The notes: generated by a model from the letters alone, not told the origin. A stretch of DNA of 64,000 nucleotides from Diphasiastrum complanatum (GCA_029204225.1 CM055099.1:49278014-49342013); one strand, 5' to 3'. Counted from the first letter of the stretch, positions 1 to 12,270 are shown. Made by a program: numbers and translations.

Positions 1-479
1 TATCTAGGGTCAAGTACCTTCTAGAGAGAGGAGAGAGAGTCATCTTCCTCATCCATAAATAGTAGGGAAGTCGTGGAGAACAGGTTGGAGAAACCTTTTG
101 TATGCTTCATTGAGATCAATAGATCATTGTCATTGTTTCTTCCTCCATTGAGAGCATTGTTGTGTGTATTGTCTTCAAGCTATTGTGTATGATCTTAGGT
201 GCTTTCCAAAAGTGATAGGCTGATGTATTATGGACTGTATAATGCTATTTTGGGCCGCACTTGATGTTTATGGAAGTTTCCATTTGTGATAAATGCTTTT
301 TGATCAAGTTCTTTGCATTCTAGGTAGCATAGAATGTGTTGCCAATTCCTAGCTTATGTAGTTTGGAGTGCAAGCATTCAAGCCAATGATCTTGGAGTTT
401 AGATCCACTTAGGATCTGTATTTTTCACACTACATACTTGGCAATGTCTATTGAATAGCAAAACTCTACACCAAGTTAG

Positions 480-1090
480 CATGATCATCCATTAAGCCAT
501 TAAGAACAACTTCAACAAGCTCCACATCCTTTAATGTTTTCTCCAATACATGCCAATTCATGATTCAAAGCTTTAACATTATAAAAAAAAAAAACATGAG
601 CACTTTCATCCTTCTTTTGAAGACTTTGAAAATTTTGCCTCCTTAGGGTTAGAACCCTAGATGTGGACTTGGATTCATAAACCTTCTTCAAGGTTTCCCA
701 AGCTCACTAGATGTTGTGCACTTACCAACTTCCTTGAGAAGTTCATTAGTCAAATTCATCTTGATCACATGAAGAGCTTTCTTTGCCCTCCTATCACACC
801 TCACTTGCTCTTGAGTTGCCAAAGTTCTCTCCTCCACACCTACAACAATATCCATCAACTCATTCATCTCTAGCAAAGATTCTCTTCCAAGTTGAATAGT
901 TGCTTGAGGTAAGCCTATCATTGCTTTCCAACTTGAAGCCACTCGAGATTGGCATGTTGCCATGATTGATCTTCTTCTTTGAACCTGTTCCAATGCACTT
1001 AGCACTCTTTTGAAGACCAACAAATGATGACAAGAAGAAATCACAAAGATTTGGAAACAATCTAGCCTCTCCTTTTTTCTCTTCTAGCAA
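480..1090 (-). pseudogene. Decayed Ty1/copia gag remnant
   Basis: Reading down the minus strand, frames joined by shifts give the N-terminal gag signature (SNDRLTSSNYSTWKR), then MNELMDIVVGVEE, then KKALHVIKMNLTNELLKEVG and CTTSSE. This is the layout of the DUF4219/UBN2 part of plant copia gag. Downstream pieces (DVELVEVVLNGL) continue to about 480. There is no single open frame, no zinc knuckle and no adjoining pol, so this is a fossil. Confidence rests on motif order only. Confidence 0.6.
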
Positions 1091-1962
1091 ATCCTAGCAC
1101 ATAGATTGATGATTTCTTGATCACACTTGATCTAACTACAATATAATGAACTTTTTTACACTCCTAAGATTGAAACACACTCCTAGAAAGTCCATCAACT
1201 TCAAAATCAAGAGATCCTAACAAATTTAGGGTTTTCTCAAAAATGCAAAATATTGAATCAACATCGTTTGATTAGTTATTTGCATCTAACCATCCATCTC
1301 AGGATGATCTGAAGAACTAAACCTTAATAAAATCTAAATCTCATAGCACGATTGTTTGGAAAAAAAAAAAGACAAGTTTGCATAAGGGGGATGTGAAAAT
1401 AGAAAAAAAGTGACAAACTATCAAGTAAATTCAAAGGATGTTTTAGATAAGCCATCCGTTGGTGGTGTAAAAGCTAGAAGGTTTTGGTCTAATCACACCC
1501 CTAATCTATCTACCGTGATATATAATGCTTGGAAAGATGATGTTACAACAACTTTATGACTTTGAATATAAGGGCAATACAAGGTTGAAAAAAAGACTGC
1601 AATGTAGCAAAATGTTGACAATTTGATTGGTGTAATGTGACAAGAGAGGTTATCTAAAAATGATATTGCAATCTTACAAAAATCTTACAGGACATTTGTC
1701 ATATCATTACTAGAATTTTGGGGAAAGGACCACGTTATCCATTATAGGGTATATAATTTGATATATGTTTGGCTGTCCACATTCTTGGTTCATTACTTAG
1801 AATTGTAACATCGCATGTTATCTATGTTATGCGTGACACCCCCACCCAAAACAAAAAAAAGAAAAGAAAAAGAAGGTAGGGCTTCAGCTAAAAAACCCTT
1901 AAAGGTGCTAGGATCGGGGTTCTTAGGATGAATGGGATGAAATCATACAATTGGGGCGTGAA
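1091..1962. other. No recognisable gene
   Basis: AT-rich sequence with short A runs. I see no coding remnant, RNA gene or repeat structure that can be named. Confidence 0.5.
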
Positions 1963-3080
<1,118 letters not shown>

Positions 3081-3084
3081 TATG

Positions 3085-3094
3085 TATATATATA
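3085..3094 (+). promoter_or_regulatory. Candidate TATA box
   Basis: TATATATATA lies about 230 nt upstream of the DUF4408/DUF761 start codon, giving a plausible 5' leader of about 200 nt. It is an AT-only match, so support is positional. Confidence 0.35.
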
Positions 3095-3317
3095 GCTTCA
3101 CATGACGGGCCTGTGGTATGGCTCAAGACATATTCTACAATGTGGTGAATGCATATGCTCTCTTCCATTTGTTGATGCCAACTAATTCTGACTTCAATTG
3201 CTCCAAAGTTTGCATTTTTCTGCAGCCCAGCTGTGATTTGAATCTCGTTCTTGCAAGCTAGACTTTGCCCGAGAGAGTAGTTCACTTTACAATCCGCAAA
3301 AGAAACTTTGAAAGACT

Positions 3318-4232
3318 ATGACCATGGGGTGCTTGCTCAGGCTGAGATGGCAACTCCTTTGTGAATTGTGGATGCAAACAGCTAGTGCAAACCCGTCCCT
3401 TTCGACTGTCATCTTCTTTATCGCAACAATCCTTCCATGGTTTGGTGGATATATGCTTCCTGGTATAAGATCCGTCCTTTTCACTTTCGGGCCTGAATTC
3501 TGGCAGGGAGTAGTGCAATATTTGAGCCAGCCTGTGTTGTTTCTTCTTGTAAATATTGTGATATTGTCGATCTGGTTAACTTCGGGAAGCTCAGGCGCAG
3601 CTTGCTATGCCGACACTGATGCCATGAAAGAAGAAAATCAGAGACTAATGTGGGCTGTTCCAAGAGAATCATCTCCACGAGTTCTACCAATCCCTAGGCA
3701 CACAACGCCGTTGGCCTCTCGTCTTTCTAGTCCTCCAGCTCTCAGCCTCTCCAAGATATCGTCTCAGTACTTGCCAGTTTTGGCTTCTAAGCAACAAGAT
3801 ATTCTAGTTTGTGCAGATATTGCTGGAGACAGCATCAAAGAGCAGAAGCCATCTATTTCTAAAGAGGCAAAGGCAGCTGCCCAACACCAGGCTAAACTGC
3901 CAGAGGCCATGGCTGGTCGATCAGTACATGAGAAAGTTCAGGCTATTGTAAATACAGCAACAAGATCACCAACCACAGATATGCTGAAATCTGCAGAAGA
4001 AGCTATGAAGATCAAAGTTACGAAGAGAAGCACAACGCTTCCTCAGACCGCTTCACGTGTGATCGTAAAAGATTTGTCAGTTGATAAAGCAATTGCAGTG
4101 GACCGTGGGTTGAGCAGGAAGGAGGCGGTGGCGTTGGTCCTGGAAAAAGATGAGCTGAATGAAAGAATTGAAGCCTTTTTTGCAAGGTTCCGTGAGCAGC
4201 TGAGGCAGGAATCACTGCGCCGCTATCAATAA
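3318..4232 (+). CDS. DUF4408/DUF761 plant membrane-anchored protein
   Basis: One uninterrupted exon encodes 304 residues. Two hydrophobic segments lie near the N-terminus (about residues 28-50 and 68-90). The second, with PVLFLLVNIVILSIW, is the DUF4408 type of plant proteins. The middle (95-270) is Ser/Pro/Ala-rich and probably disordered. The C-terminus (about 274-304) carries the DUF761 'cotton-fibre' signature DELNERIEAFFARFREQLR followed by QESLRRYQ. In the family these proteins are small, often stress- or elicitor-related, and of unknown biochemistry; nothing here shows a catalytic role. Two in-frame ATGs lie six bases apart. The second (3324) sits in a far better context (accATGG) and may be the real start. 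The gene is isolated and intact among decayed transposons, which argues that it is a functional host gene. Confidence 0.85.
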   Translation: MTMGCLLRLRWQLLCELWMQTASANPSLSTVIFFIATILPWFGGYMLPGIRSVLFTFGPEFWQGVVQYLSQPVLFLLVNIVILSIWLTSGSSGAACYADTDAMKEENQRLMWAVPRESSPRVLPIPRHTTPLASRLSSPPALSLSKISSQYLPVLASKQQDILVCADIAGDSIKEQKPSISKEAKAAAQHQAKLPEAMAGRSVHEKVQAIVNTATRSPTTDMLKSAEEAMKIKVTKRSTTLPQTASRVIVKDLSVDKAIAVDRGLSRKEAVALVLEKDELNERIEAFFARFREQLRQESLRRYQ

Positions 4233-4620
4233 CATATGGTCTTATAATTTCCAATTCAACTGCTAGTTCCTGCTCAAAACATATCTGCAGAAACGACCCA
4301 CCTTCGATTCAATACAGATTACTTTAGCGAATTTCTGCACAAACTGACTGTGGGTTTGTTTTGATCGACTTGTGAATAAGTATCCACACCATCACTCTGA
4401 ATTTTCTTTTCTTGAATACATGCTCAGCATGAAATCTGGGTTGTTGATCATAGCCAGTTTTGATATTATCTGACTGGGAGAGATATCGGCAGCCTGTTTG
4501 CTGTTCAATTACACCAAGATCGCTACTGGAAGTCTGAATTCCTTGTTTCAAACTGCCAATAATTAGGCTGTCAATATACTGTATAGCTTCTAAACTGCCA
4601 TTCTAAATGTTTTTTTTTCT
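4233..4620 (+). other. Probable 3' UTR of the DUF4408/DUF761 gene
   Basis: Non-coding, T-rich sequence directly after the stop codon, ending near a T/A-rich stretch at 4606-4630. No canonical AATAAA is seen; plant poly(A) signals are loose, so the end is a guess. Confidence 0.35.
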
Positions 4621-5730
4621 TTTTCTTTAATCGTAGCACATTATTTCAGCTACCTTGAAGCATACAAGCACTGAATGCTAGTTGATACATGCTTCCCGTA
4701 CTGACAAAAGAATGCATAGCAAGCATACATGAATAAGTTTTAGTCTCCTGATTCTTTGCTGAAATAATCAAAATACAAACCAGTTTGAAGATGTCCTGCA
4801 CACCATTTTGAGAGGGTAGTTGGATTTTGGAGGAGATTGCCTACGTCCCATTTCTGAATGATACAAATTCTCCACACTTATCACACTTGGTAACAAGCAA
4901 TATAGCAACCCAGCAGTTTCCTTCCCCCTAGAGGGGAGCTGTGGAAGGTTTTGGAGGAACTGATGAAATCCAGCTGGTACTGCGCCCATTGGGTAGTTGC
5001 AATGTAAAAAAAATTCATGTTTTGAAATTTTTTTATGACTTTTTAGATTCAAATCAAAAGTAATCTTGAAGCAAGTTTCAGATGCAACCATTATCACCAA
5101 GGACCCTAGAAATCATGTGATGAGTCATCTATAATTTATTGAAAACTGGTTTCTCCTATGAAAACAATATGCTTGTAACCAATTTTCAAAAGATGATGAT
5201 TGCTATTAGTGAGATACAAAGATTTGTTCTTGCCAGATATATAAAATCAATAAACTAGGACACCACACATAGCCTCATCAAAGTCTTTTGCCTCATCAAC
5301 TTCAGTTAAATATATGATCAAGGGGACAAAGACACACATTTATGGCGGGTCGCCTAGGCCTCCTAGAGGTGATGAGTGATCATCTTCTCTACTATCCCTT
5401 CCACGTAAGACAATGAGAGTGTATGTTTTTTTTAGCACCCTCATCCAAGGGTTTCGAGTCTCAAGAGTTGTAGAACGACAAACGACAGTATGGGTGAAGC
5501 TCTTCTCCTACATCCTTAACTTCTCCTATCTTCTCCACCCTTAAACTAGAATACTAAGCTAGGGCCCAAAATGTCATGCTACCTATCATCATGATTATGG
5601 TCTCTTGATCCATAGAGTTTATAGTGGGTCTACGAATCTAAAAAGCACTAAAGGTCCGCGTCCCGTGGAATTTCACCCATTTTTTAATTGCACACTTTTC
5701 TTTAGATGTAAACTTCTCTTTATAGAAAGG
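4621..5730. other. No recognisable gene
   Basis: Mixed AT-rich sequence. A 110-codon minus ORF at 4768-5100 has no family signature and is probably chance. Confidence 0.4.
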
Positions 5731-5734
5731 GCTA

Positions 5735-6015
5735 TGGAATCCATATGAAGTTCGTTTTGGTAGGAGGTCAAGTGTCAAGTATTTAATGTACTTGCTATGT
5801 CAACATCACACTTGATGATAGGACTAAAGAAGATCCTTCATCTAAGAAGGGCATATTTTTTGGCTATAGTGAGGTAAGTAAAGATTTCAAAATTTACATT
5901 CCTTCCACAAGAAAGGTGGTAATAAGTAGGTATGTTATTTTGATGAAAGAAACATGCCAAAGCTTGATGTTGATGATCTTGCTTCTAACATTCTTGATGG
6001 TGATGATGGATAATT
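5735..6015 (+). mobile_element. Ty1/copia remnant: integrase C-terminus and linker
   Basis: With frameshifts the plus strand reads NPYEVRFGRRSSVKYL, then DRTKEDPSSKKGIFFGYSEV, SKDFKIYIPSTRKVVIS and the acidic linker. That is the C-terminal end of copia integrase and the start of the spacer before reverse transcriptase. It resembles the spacer of the element at 39287-41760 (LDVDDL versus LDVVDVD). It stops abruptly at about 6015. Confidence 0.7.
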
Positions 6016-6029
6016 GGATGACAAAAATC

Positions 6030-6566
6030 CAATGGTGGTGCTAAGTACTATGTATCTTTATTGACGATCATTCAAGATATGCTTGGATTTACCTTGTCTT
6101 ACAAAAGTTTGGTTTTTAATTTATGTGTAAAGTTCAAAACTCTAATTTAAAATCAACTTAATACCAAAATTAAGGTATTGAGATGTGATAATGGAGGAGA
6201 GTACATCTCCAATAGAATGATATAGAGTTTTGTAATTCTAGAGGCATTAAGAGGGAGTTATCTTGTCCTTATATCCCTCAACAAAATGGAGTGGCCGAGA
6301 GAAAAAATAGATATCTTTGTGAGTGTGCTAAAGCCTCAAGGCTAGATGCTTCTCTACCAAAACCATTTTGGGGTGAGGCAATCACTTGTGCTAACTTTTT
6401 GTGCAATAGATTGCCCAACCAAGCCATTGGAGGAAGCACACCATTTGAGGCTCTATTTGGAGGAAATCCAAATCTCAAAGATCTAAGAATCTTTGGATCT
6501 ACATGCTATGTACACCAATCCTTGGATACAAGGAAGAAGGATGATGCCACTTCTATCAAAGGTATA
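6030..6566 (+). mobile_element. Ty1/copia integrase fragment, cut by an LTR
   Basis: A second copia fragment starts at a decayed copy of the integrase core (YYVS..TIIQD), passes RCDNGGEY-like sequence at about 6181, and is open from 6291 (QQNGVAERKNRYLCECAKAS, PKPFWGEAITCANFLCNRLP, PFEALFGGNPNLKDLRIFGS). It breaks off after DDATSIKGI at 6566, where an LTR beginning TGTTAGCC is inserted. A related fragment at 13010-15133 shows the uninterrupted continuation (TSIKGIFVGYAE). Confidence 0.85.
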
Positions 6567-7378
6567 TGTTAGCCGAAGGTCCTTCAAGTTTAAGAATTTA
6601 TTGTGGCATGTGTTTTGTAAGCCCAAAAGTAAATTCTATTCATAGAGCAAATAAAGGCTTAGGAAAGCCTTATATTTAGACCTTTTATTATTCAGATTTA
6701 ACTATTACAAACAACCATTTGTAACAGTTCAACTTAAAAAGTCTAAGTTTAAGATATAAATCCTAAGTTCATTAAGTTAAGTGCACCTCATTTGATTAGA
6801 GAAGGCAGTTTACAAATTAATTAGCAATAAGCTTATGTTTAGTCCCAAAGCACATTAGAACATAGGCCCACCACTCTTGGTATATATGGTAGTGGAGGTG
6901 GGCCTTCCACAACACTTGTATAAGCTATTGTTATAAAAGACCACTCTTTTGTGTTATCTTATATACTATCTTGTGTTCCCATTGGTGTAAAGAATACCTT
7001 GTGGTAGCTGCTCGAGCCCCACTCGGCTTTTCTCCAATTGGTTTATTTTATGGTGAATGTACTTATGGGATAGTTGTTTATCTCACGTGGTTTCTCTGAT
7101 TCCCTTGTGGAGTCAAGTAGGATTATTTAGAAGTTCAATAAGAGATCACTAGTTGGGGGCAGCCATAGTGATCCTAGAATTAAAGTACACTCTCTTCTAA
7201 TTAGGATAATCTTATAGTAGGGAGAGTACCTTAGAAGAAGATTACTCAATCAATAGAACCATGATTTGAGTGGAACTTACCCATACTCACCCTACACAAC
7301 GACCTTTAGGATCATTTCTAACTCTATTAGATGGGAGACCGCCATAATAGAACTTAGGAAAGAACCAAAAAGACAACA
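6567..7378 (+). mobile_element. LTR (about 812 bp) of a tRNA-Asp-primed element
   Basis: It starts TGTTAGCC at the break in the copia integrase and ends GACAACA one base before a primer-binding-site match. Its first 100 bp recur at about 7393-7500. It contains a TATATATGG motif near 6880. Terminal TG...CA, the adjoining primer site and the repeated start together support an LTR. The 5 bp before it (GTATA) would be the target site, but the far end of the element is lost. Confidence 0.7.
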
Positions 7379-7379
7379 T

Positions 7380-7393
7380 TGGCGCCATTGTCG
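7380..7393 (+). promoter_or_regulatory. Primer-binding site, tRNA-Asp type
   Basis: TGGCGCCATTGTCG is complementary, with two differences, to the 3' end of plant tRNA-Asp (ending CGGCAACGGCGCCA), the usual primer of many plant gypsy-type elements. It lies one base after the LTR end. Confidence 0.7.
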
Positions 7394-7500
7394 TTAGCCC
7401 AAGGTCCTTTAAGTATAAGAATTTATTGTGGCATGTGTTTTGTAAGCCCACAAGTAAATTCTATTGATAGAGCAAATAAAGGCTTAGGAGACTCTATTAT
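7393..7500 (+). repeat. Partial second copy of the 6567 LTR start
   Basis: Sequence from GTTAGCCCAAGG onward matches 6568-6668 closely (shared GTGGCATGTGTTTTGTAAGC and AGAGCAAATAAAGGCTTAGG) and abuts the primer site directly, leaving no internal region. Confidence 0.75.
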
Positions 7501-7510
7501 TTTTTAGAGC

Positions 7511-7617
7511 CAAAGCATCCTCATGTGCTAATCCATCTTGCTTATGCTTCTTATTGTGTTTTGCTTATTGCTTTTACTTTCCACTGTTATTGTTTTTACT
7601 AGTTGTGGTTTCTCCAT
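7511..7617 (+). repeat. Direct repeat of 7889-7994
   Basis: About 105 bp (TGTGCTAATCCATCTTGC ... TTTTACTAGTTGTGGTTTCT) occurs here and again after the second primer site, with a few differences. Confidence 0.8.
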
Positions 7618-7632
7618 AAGCATGCACATTGA

Positions 7633-7865
7633 GCACATGAGCTAACCTCCATCTCAACTCTCTCTCCCTTCTCTTTCCACCTTCAATCATGATGTGTGCT
7701 TGTGTTTAGAGTTAGTGAAAGTAGTGTTAAGTTGGGGTAGTGTTAAGGTAGAGTTAGGAAGGCATCTAAACTAGCAACCAAGCATAGTTACGAACCTATC
7801 TTTGTCTTCTAACTCTTCTCGTGACAGGCGAAGGGTTGATCACCATCGAATCTACACACCCTACA
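7633..7865 (+). mobile_element. LTR end, left arm of an inverted pair
   Basis: This segment is the reverse complement of 9759-9983 with scattered differences and ends CACCCTACA immediately before a tRNA-Asp-type primer site. It is read as the 3' part of a 5' LTR on the plus strand. Its left border is set by where similarity to the right arm fades. Confidence 0.7.
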
Positions 7866-7866
7866 G

Positions 7867-7880
7867 TGGCGCCGTTGTCG
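7867..7880 (+). promoter_or_regulatory. Primer-binding site, tRNA-Asp type
   Basis: TGGCGCCGTTGTCG differs by one base from the tRNA-Asp complement and follows the LTR end CTACA by one base. Confidence 0.75.
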
Positions 7881-7927
7881 AAGATCTTGCTTATCCATCA
7901 TGTGCTAATCCATCTTGCTTATGCTTC

Positions 7928-8595
7928 TTACTGTGTTTTGCTTATTGCTTCTAGTTTCCATTGTATTGTTTTTACTAGTTGTGGTTTCTCCATGGCATAC
8001 TGCTCTCGTCGTTTAAGTTCTCTTCGAATGCCTTGTGGCAGCCCCACGAGGAACCACATAATGACCGCATGATCAGGAGTCAGTGCTATGTTGCATTTGG
8101 ACCTTATATGTTTGACCTGTTCAATGTACTCCCGAACCCTTTCTCTTTTTCCCATTTTGACTTTGCTTAACAGGAGAAAAGGATCTTCTAGAAACTTCCT
8201 TGGTTTAAAGCGCGTGATGAGAGCCGCTTTTACCCCTTTCCAAGTGGATTTTTCTTCTTCCGACAGGTTGAAGAACCAATCTTGGGCTACAGCTACTAGA
8301 GACATGGAAAACAACATCAGTTTTTCTGCCGGTGACCGCTCGCCATAAATCTCGCATGCTTGTTCGTAGATCTGGAGGAACCTGATAGGATCTGATGATC
8401 CATCATATTTGGGCATTTCAAGACTAGGTGTCCTCCGAGGACTATTTGCAAGAGTGCGACAGGTACGAGTTGACCCATTGGATCCATTGTTGTTGGTTCT
8501 GCTTCTGTCTCGATTCGTGCGGCTGCAACTCTTGGGAGGTTTGGTGTTTGATTTGCAATCCTTCCTGCTACTGCTCGACCTGATCTCAGATTCAT
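7928..8595 (-). pseudogene. Ty3/gypsy gag, frameshifted
   Basis: The minus strand opens with MNLRSGR at 8595, a common start of plant gypsy gag. After a shift near 8416 it runs for 162 codons: MPKYDGSSDPIRFLQIYEQA, then LMLFSMSLVAVAQDWFFNL, TWKGVKAALITRFKPR, VREYIEQVKHI and MWFLVGLPQGIRRELKR. That is the retrotransposon gag (capsid) fold of the PF03732 type. No zinc knuckle or protease follows, because the frame runs into the repeat at 7994. Upstream on the same strand lie a long non-coding leader (8600-9740) and a minus-strand primer site, so this is the 5' third of a gypsy element. Confidence 0.8.
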
Positions 8596-8599
8596 TCAG

Positions 8600-9740
8600 C
8601 GGTGGAGTCCAAGGATATAGGATATTGCTAGATCTGTGGAATTCAATCTAGATCTTTAAGGATCTGACTAGTTTTGATGGCTAATAATGTGATTTTAGCC
8701 TGTTTACAGTGGTTTTTCCTTGATAATTTTTTACTCATTGCTTTGAGTGGCTGAGATTTTCACAGTTGCTGGATCTGGAGCAGGATCTTACTATTGATTT
8801 TATCTACAAAGGTTATTCATGCGAAGGTTGGCTATGCGAGTTCTTTTCATTGTTTTGTAGGTAAAAACCCTATTTTCTCAAAATCTACTGGGAACTAACT
8901 CTCGCAGGCTTCATCACTGATGGAAAATGACATTATGAAGACAATGGGATGGTCTGTGAAAGGTTACTTCTACAGAGATTTTTTGGATCTTCTGATTTTC
9001 TTGGTTTTTAAGCACTTAAATCCATTTTTTAGTTCACTAGAATCAAACTAACTCTCGCAGGTTCTTTTGTGTCACTATCTCAATGAGATGGAGCTTCAAA
9101 ATTCTCTACGAAGGTTACTTCCTACATGAACTAAAAATTTTGCTGTTTGCGAGGGTTCTGTCTTCTTTTTTTGTCTTTTTGATCTTGGGATCTCTCGCAG
9201 GGGCACTTTTTTGGAAACTAACTCTCGTAGACTCTTATGTGTCACTATTCTAGTGAGATGGAGCTTCAGAAATCTCTATGAATGTTAGTTTTGAGTCTTG
9301 AAATTTTTTTTGATTTTTATAAGAGATTTTTGGATTTTTATGGGTTTTTTTTTTCTGTTTTTTCAAAATCTGCTAGGAAGCAACTCTCACAGGCTTCTAT
9401 GCAGGTCTGGAACAATGTCCTAGAGTTGTTGCCAATCATGCAAAGGTTAGTTCCCATTGGTTTTTGAGAAATAAGGTCTGAAGTGGTTTTTGGCCGCTTT
9501 TACCTCCAAAATGCAGATTTGAATTTTTTTTAAATGGTTTTTTCAAAATTGTGAATGGATGCCAAGTCCTTAGAGTCTGCTTAAGGTCTCCACTACCACT
9601 CACCTCCTCCGCTAGCTTAGAATAGTCCAATCATAAGAAAGCACACAAAACAAGTCTAATCTACCCCCAAATCTACCTAAAACACACTAAAAAGAAAAAG
9701 CAACTAAAAAGACAACTAAAGCTAGTTAGTGATAGCCTCT
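8600..9740 (-). other. Non-coding leader of the minus-strand gypsy element
   Basis: Between primer site and gag start lies about 1.1 kb with recurring short blocks (ACTCTCGCAGG, GAGATGGAGCTTCA, TCTACGAAGGTTACTTC). Similar wording occurs at 15300-16020 and at 62331-62450, so this leader type is shared by at least three fragments in the window. No ORF of note. Confidence 0.55.
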
Positions 9741-9757
9741 CTCCGGCAACGGCGGCA
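9741..9757 (-). promoter_or_regulatory. Primer-binding site (minus), tRNA-Asp type
   Basis: CTCCGGCAACGGCGGCA is the reverse complement of a tRNA-Asp primer site with one change in the terminal GCC. It sits beside the LTR copy starting at 9759. Confidence 0.7.
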
Positions 9758-9758
9758 T

Positions 9759-9983
9759 TGTAGAGTGTGTAGATTCGATGGTGGGCAGCCCTCTGCTTGT
9801 CAAGAAGGGTTAGAACACAAAGATGGGTTCATAACTATGCTTAGTTGCTAGTTTAGATGCCTTCCTAACTCTACCTTTATACTACCCCAACTTAACACTA
9901 CTTTCACTAACTCTTAGCACAAGCACACATTATGATTGAAGGTGAAAAGAGAAGGGGGAGAGAGTTGGATGGAGATTGCATGA
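9759..9983 (-). mobile_element. 5' LTR end (minus), right arm of the inverted pair
   Basis: Reverse complement of 7633-7865, sharing the GATTCGATGGT block, the CTATGCTTAGTTGCTAGTTT block and the TAACACTACTTTCACTAACT block. It abuts the minus-strand primer site and so is the 3' part of the 5' LTR for the gypsy gag at 7928-8595. Confidence 0.7.
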
Positions 9984-10039
9984 AGCAATGGAAGATGCCA
10001 TTAGGAAAGAGGATGAAGGCTCAGATGATGAATCCTATT

Positions 10040-11532
10040 AGACCGCCCATAATCCAACTCCCTCAATAACATCAACTTTCAATGCTTCCAATGTATCAAC
10101 AGATCTGATGATGGAACAAATGACAAAACTACACAAGGTAGTTGATGGCTCAATCTGATCAAAAGCTAAAGGCCTTGCATGGAGCTGTAGCATAAACTTC
10201 AAATCCACCAGAATAGAACCAGCTATAGTATCTCCGAGGAGAAAACATATGGTGTCATGTTTGTACCCAGAACCATACCACCAACAAGTGTCCAATTTTG
10301 AAGCAGAATCTCAAACTAACACAACGGTACTGCCACCTGTACAATGCATCATTGCATGAAATGGCGTTTACACCACCAGGGATAGCTGACAATCAAGTGG
10401 CTCATGTGAATTTGACAGTAGCAGAACAAGAACCTCAGATACATAGTTCTTGGAGACGGATCAAGACATCAAGTGAATGGCATTGGTTCGCTATGGCTCA
10501 ACACAAATGACAAAGACCGACGATGAGACGATGTTCTATTCGTGTCCACACTGCAGCAAGACTTGCTCTCAGTTGCAAGAATAGCAAACACTGGGATGCG
10601 CGTGACATTTTTAAACGAAACATGCAATGTCATTGATGCCAACACCAACACACCAATTACACAAGACGAAAAGGAAACTTCTATCATCCGAAGGTATGCC
10701 GACGGATCAAGCACACCAAGCTCCTGAATCAACAGATGTTCTATGGCATAGAAGACTTTGCCATGAACCCAATGGCATTGTATCAGACAAGCCAGCATGG
10801 AGCTATCACAGGGATAAGTATCACGAATGCAATGAACTCGACAACCTATGATGTGTGCATGAAAGAGAAGATGTCTCGTACTCCCTTCACCAGAGACTCC
10901 TTCAAAATGACAAAGGTTCTGGAGCTGATACATTTGGACATCTGCGGACCTTTCGACATGATCTCAGTAGCTGGCTCGAAATACTACATTACTTTCATTG
11001 ACGATTACAGCAAGGTCACAAGAGTCTACTTCATTCACAAAAAATCAAAAGCACTCGACAAGTTCACAGAATACTTGAATTGGACATAAAGATGCACATG
11101 AAGTAAAGTGAAGCAGATTAGAACTTATCGTGGTGGAGAATGCATCTCAAACCGCTTCGTTGACTTCTGCAATGATCTGAGAAATCCTTCATAGAAGGAT
11201 TGCGTCCTATACACCACAACACACTGAAAGGAAGAATAGGACACTCATGGAAGCTGCAAGGTGCATGATGGCCTACTCGAAAGCACCAACAGTGCTATGG
11301 GCTGAAGTAGTAGCTATAGTCGCCTATATCCAGAACAAGATAGGCAGATCTGGTGTTCCTCACATGACACCACACAAATAATGGTGGGGCAGAAAGCCCA
11401 ATCTGACGCACGTTCAGACTTTGGTAGTGCAACTTATGCACATGTTTTAGACAAGCTTTGAAAGAAGCTCGATGAGGAAGTCAAACAAGGATACCTCATC
11501 GGGTATGACAACCATTTATCATACTACATAGT
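10040..11532 (+). mobile_element. Ty1/copia element, left part (protease to integrase), decayed
   Basis: Frameshifted reading on the plus strand gives LLSVARIANTGMRVTFLNET (10569-10630), the pre-integrase motif VLWHRRLCHE (about 10738), then the integrase core LELIHLDICGPFDMISVAGS, YYITFIDDYSKVTRVYFIHK, a degraded second catalytic region near 11110-11160, and EAARCMMAYSKAPTVLWAEV. It stops inside the post-integrase linker at about 11532. The same element resumes at about 16477. Confidence 0.8.
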
Positions 11533-12270
11533 TGTAGTGGGTTTCTTTCCTTGCCTAACCTCAAACCACGATCTAGTTAATCTAGCATCAAAGAGATGAA
11601 GTTAGTTGTCACGCGTAGGTTCGTTCCCATGAGAGTGATAGTGTAGTTCAGATTTCAACATGAATAGAGGATTCATATCTAACTCTAGCATCCATTAACT
11701 CTACGATCCATTAACACTACGATCCACAACAAAGATAGCCTACTCTTTCTCTCTCTCCCTTTCTCTCTCATAAAAAGTATAATAACACAAAATCCCAATA
11801 ACATTCAGATCCAACAATTAGCAAACCCAAAGAAAGCATGAGAGATGGAGGAGGAAAGAAGAAGAACAAGGACATTCATCAATTTATTTCTGAAGAGAAC
11901 CAATCTGCTTTATTGAAATGAGAAAATGAACATGAGGAGCAACTCGAGTTGGTCCCTTTTTAAAGTAGAGAGGAGGACCCTGGCCTCTGAATCCTATTGG
12001 TCCATTTTTGCCTCTCTAATTATTCAAATTTAAAAAAGAGTGGGAACCATCCAATTTGGAGGGAAACCCAACTTTATTCACTAACTTGACATTTAGGCCC
12101 TGCAACATTAAAAGTCCCGTAAAAAGGCCTAAACTCCTTTTATTGACTTGTACCTAATCAATCAAATAACTATGCGATCATCGGGTTGGACTTACACACG
12201 CAGGGTGCCAAATCCCTCTCACTTACTAACTAGGGTTAGGGTTGCCTTGGGATCCGCAAACCCTCCAGCA
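11533..12270 (-). mobile_element. 3' LTR (738 bp) of a minus-strand LTR retrotransposon
   Basis: On the plus strand it begins TGTAGTGGG and ends CTCCAGCA. Its first 26 bp and its last about 165 bp recur in the second LTR at 16254-16476. Just inside lies GGTGGGGGATA (read on the minus strand), a polypurine tract in the right place for a minus-strand element. It interrupts the copia element at 10040-17330. Confidence 0.75.

Noticed and set aside
4018-4254. 78-codon minus ORF
   Set aside because: Shadow of the DUF4408/DUF761 gene.
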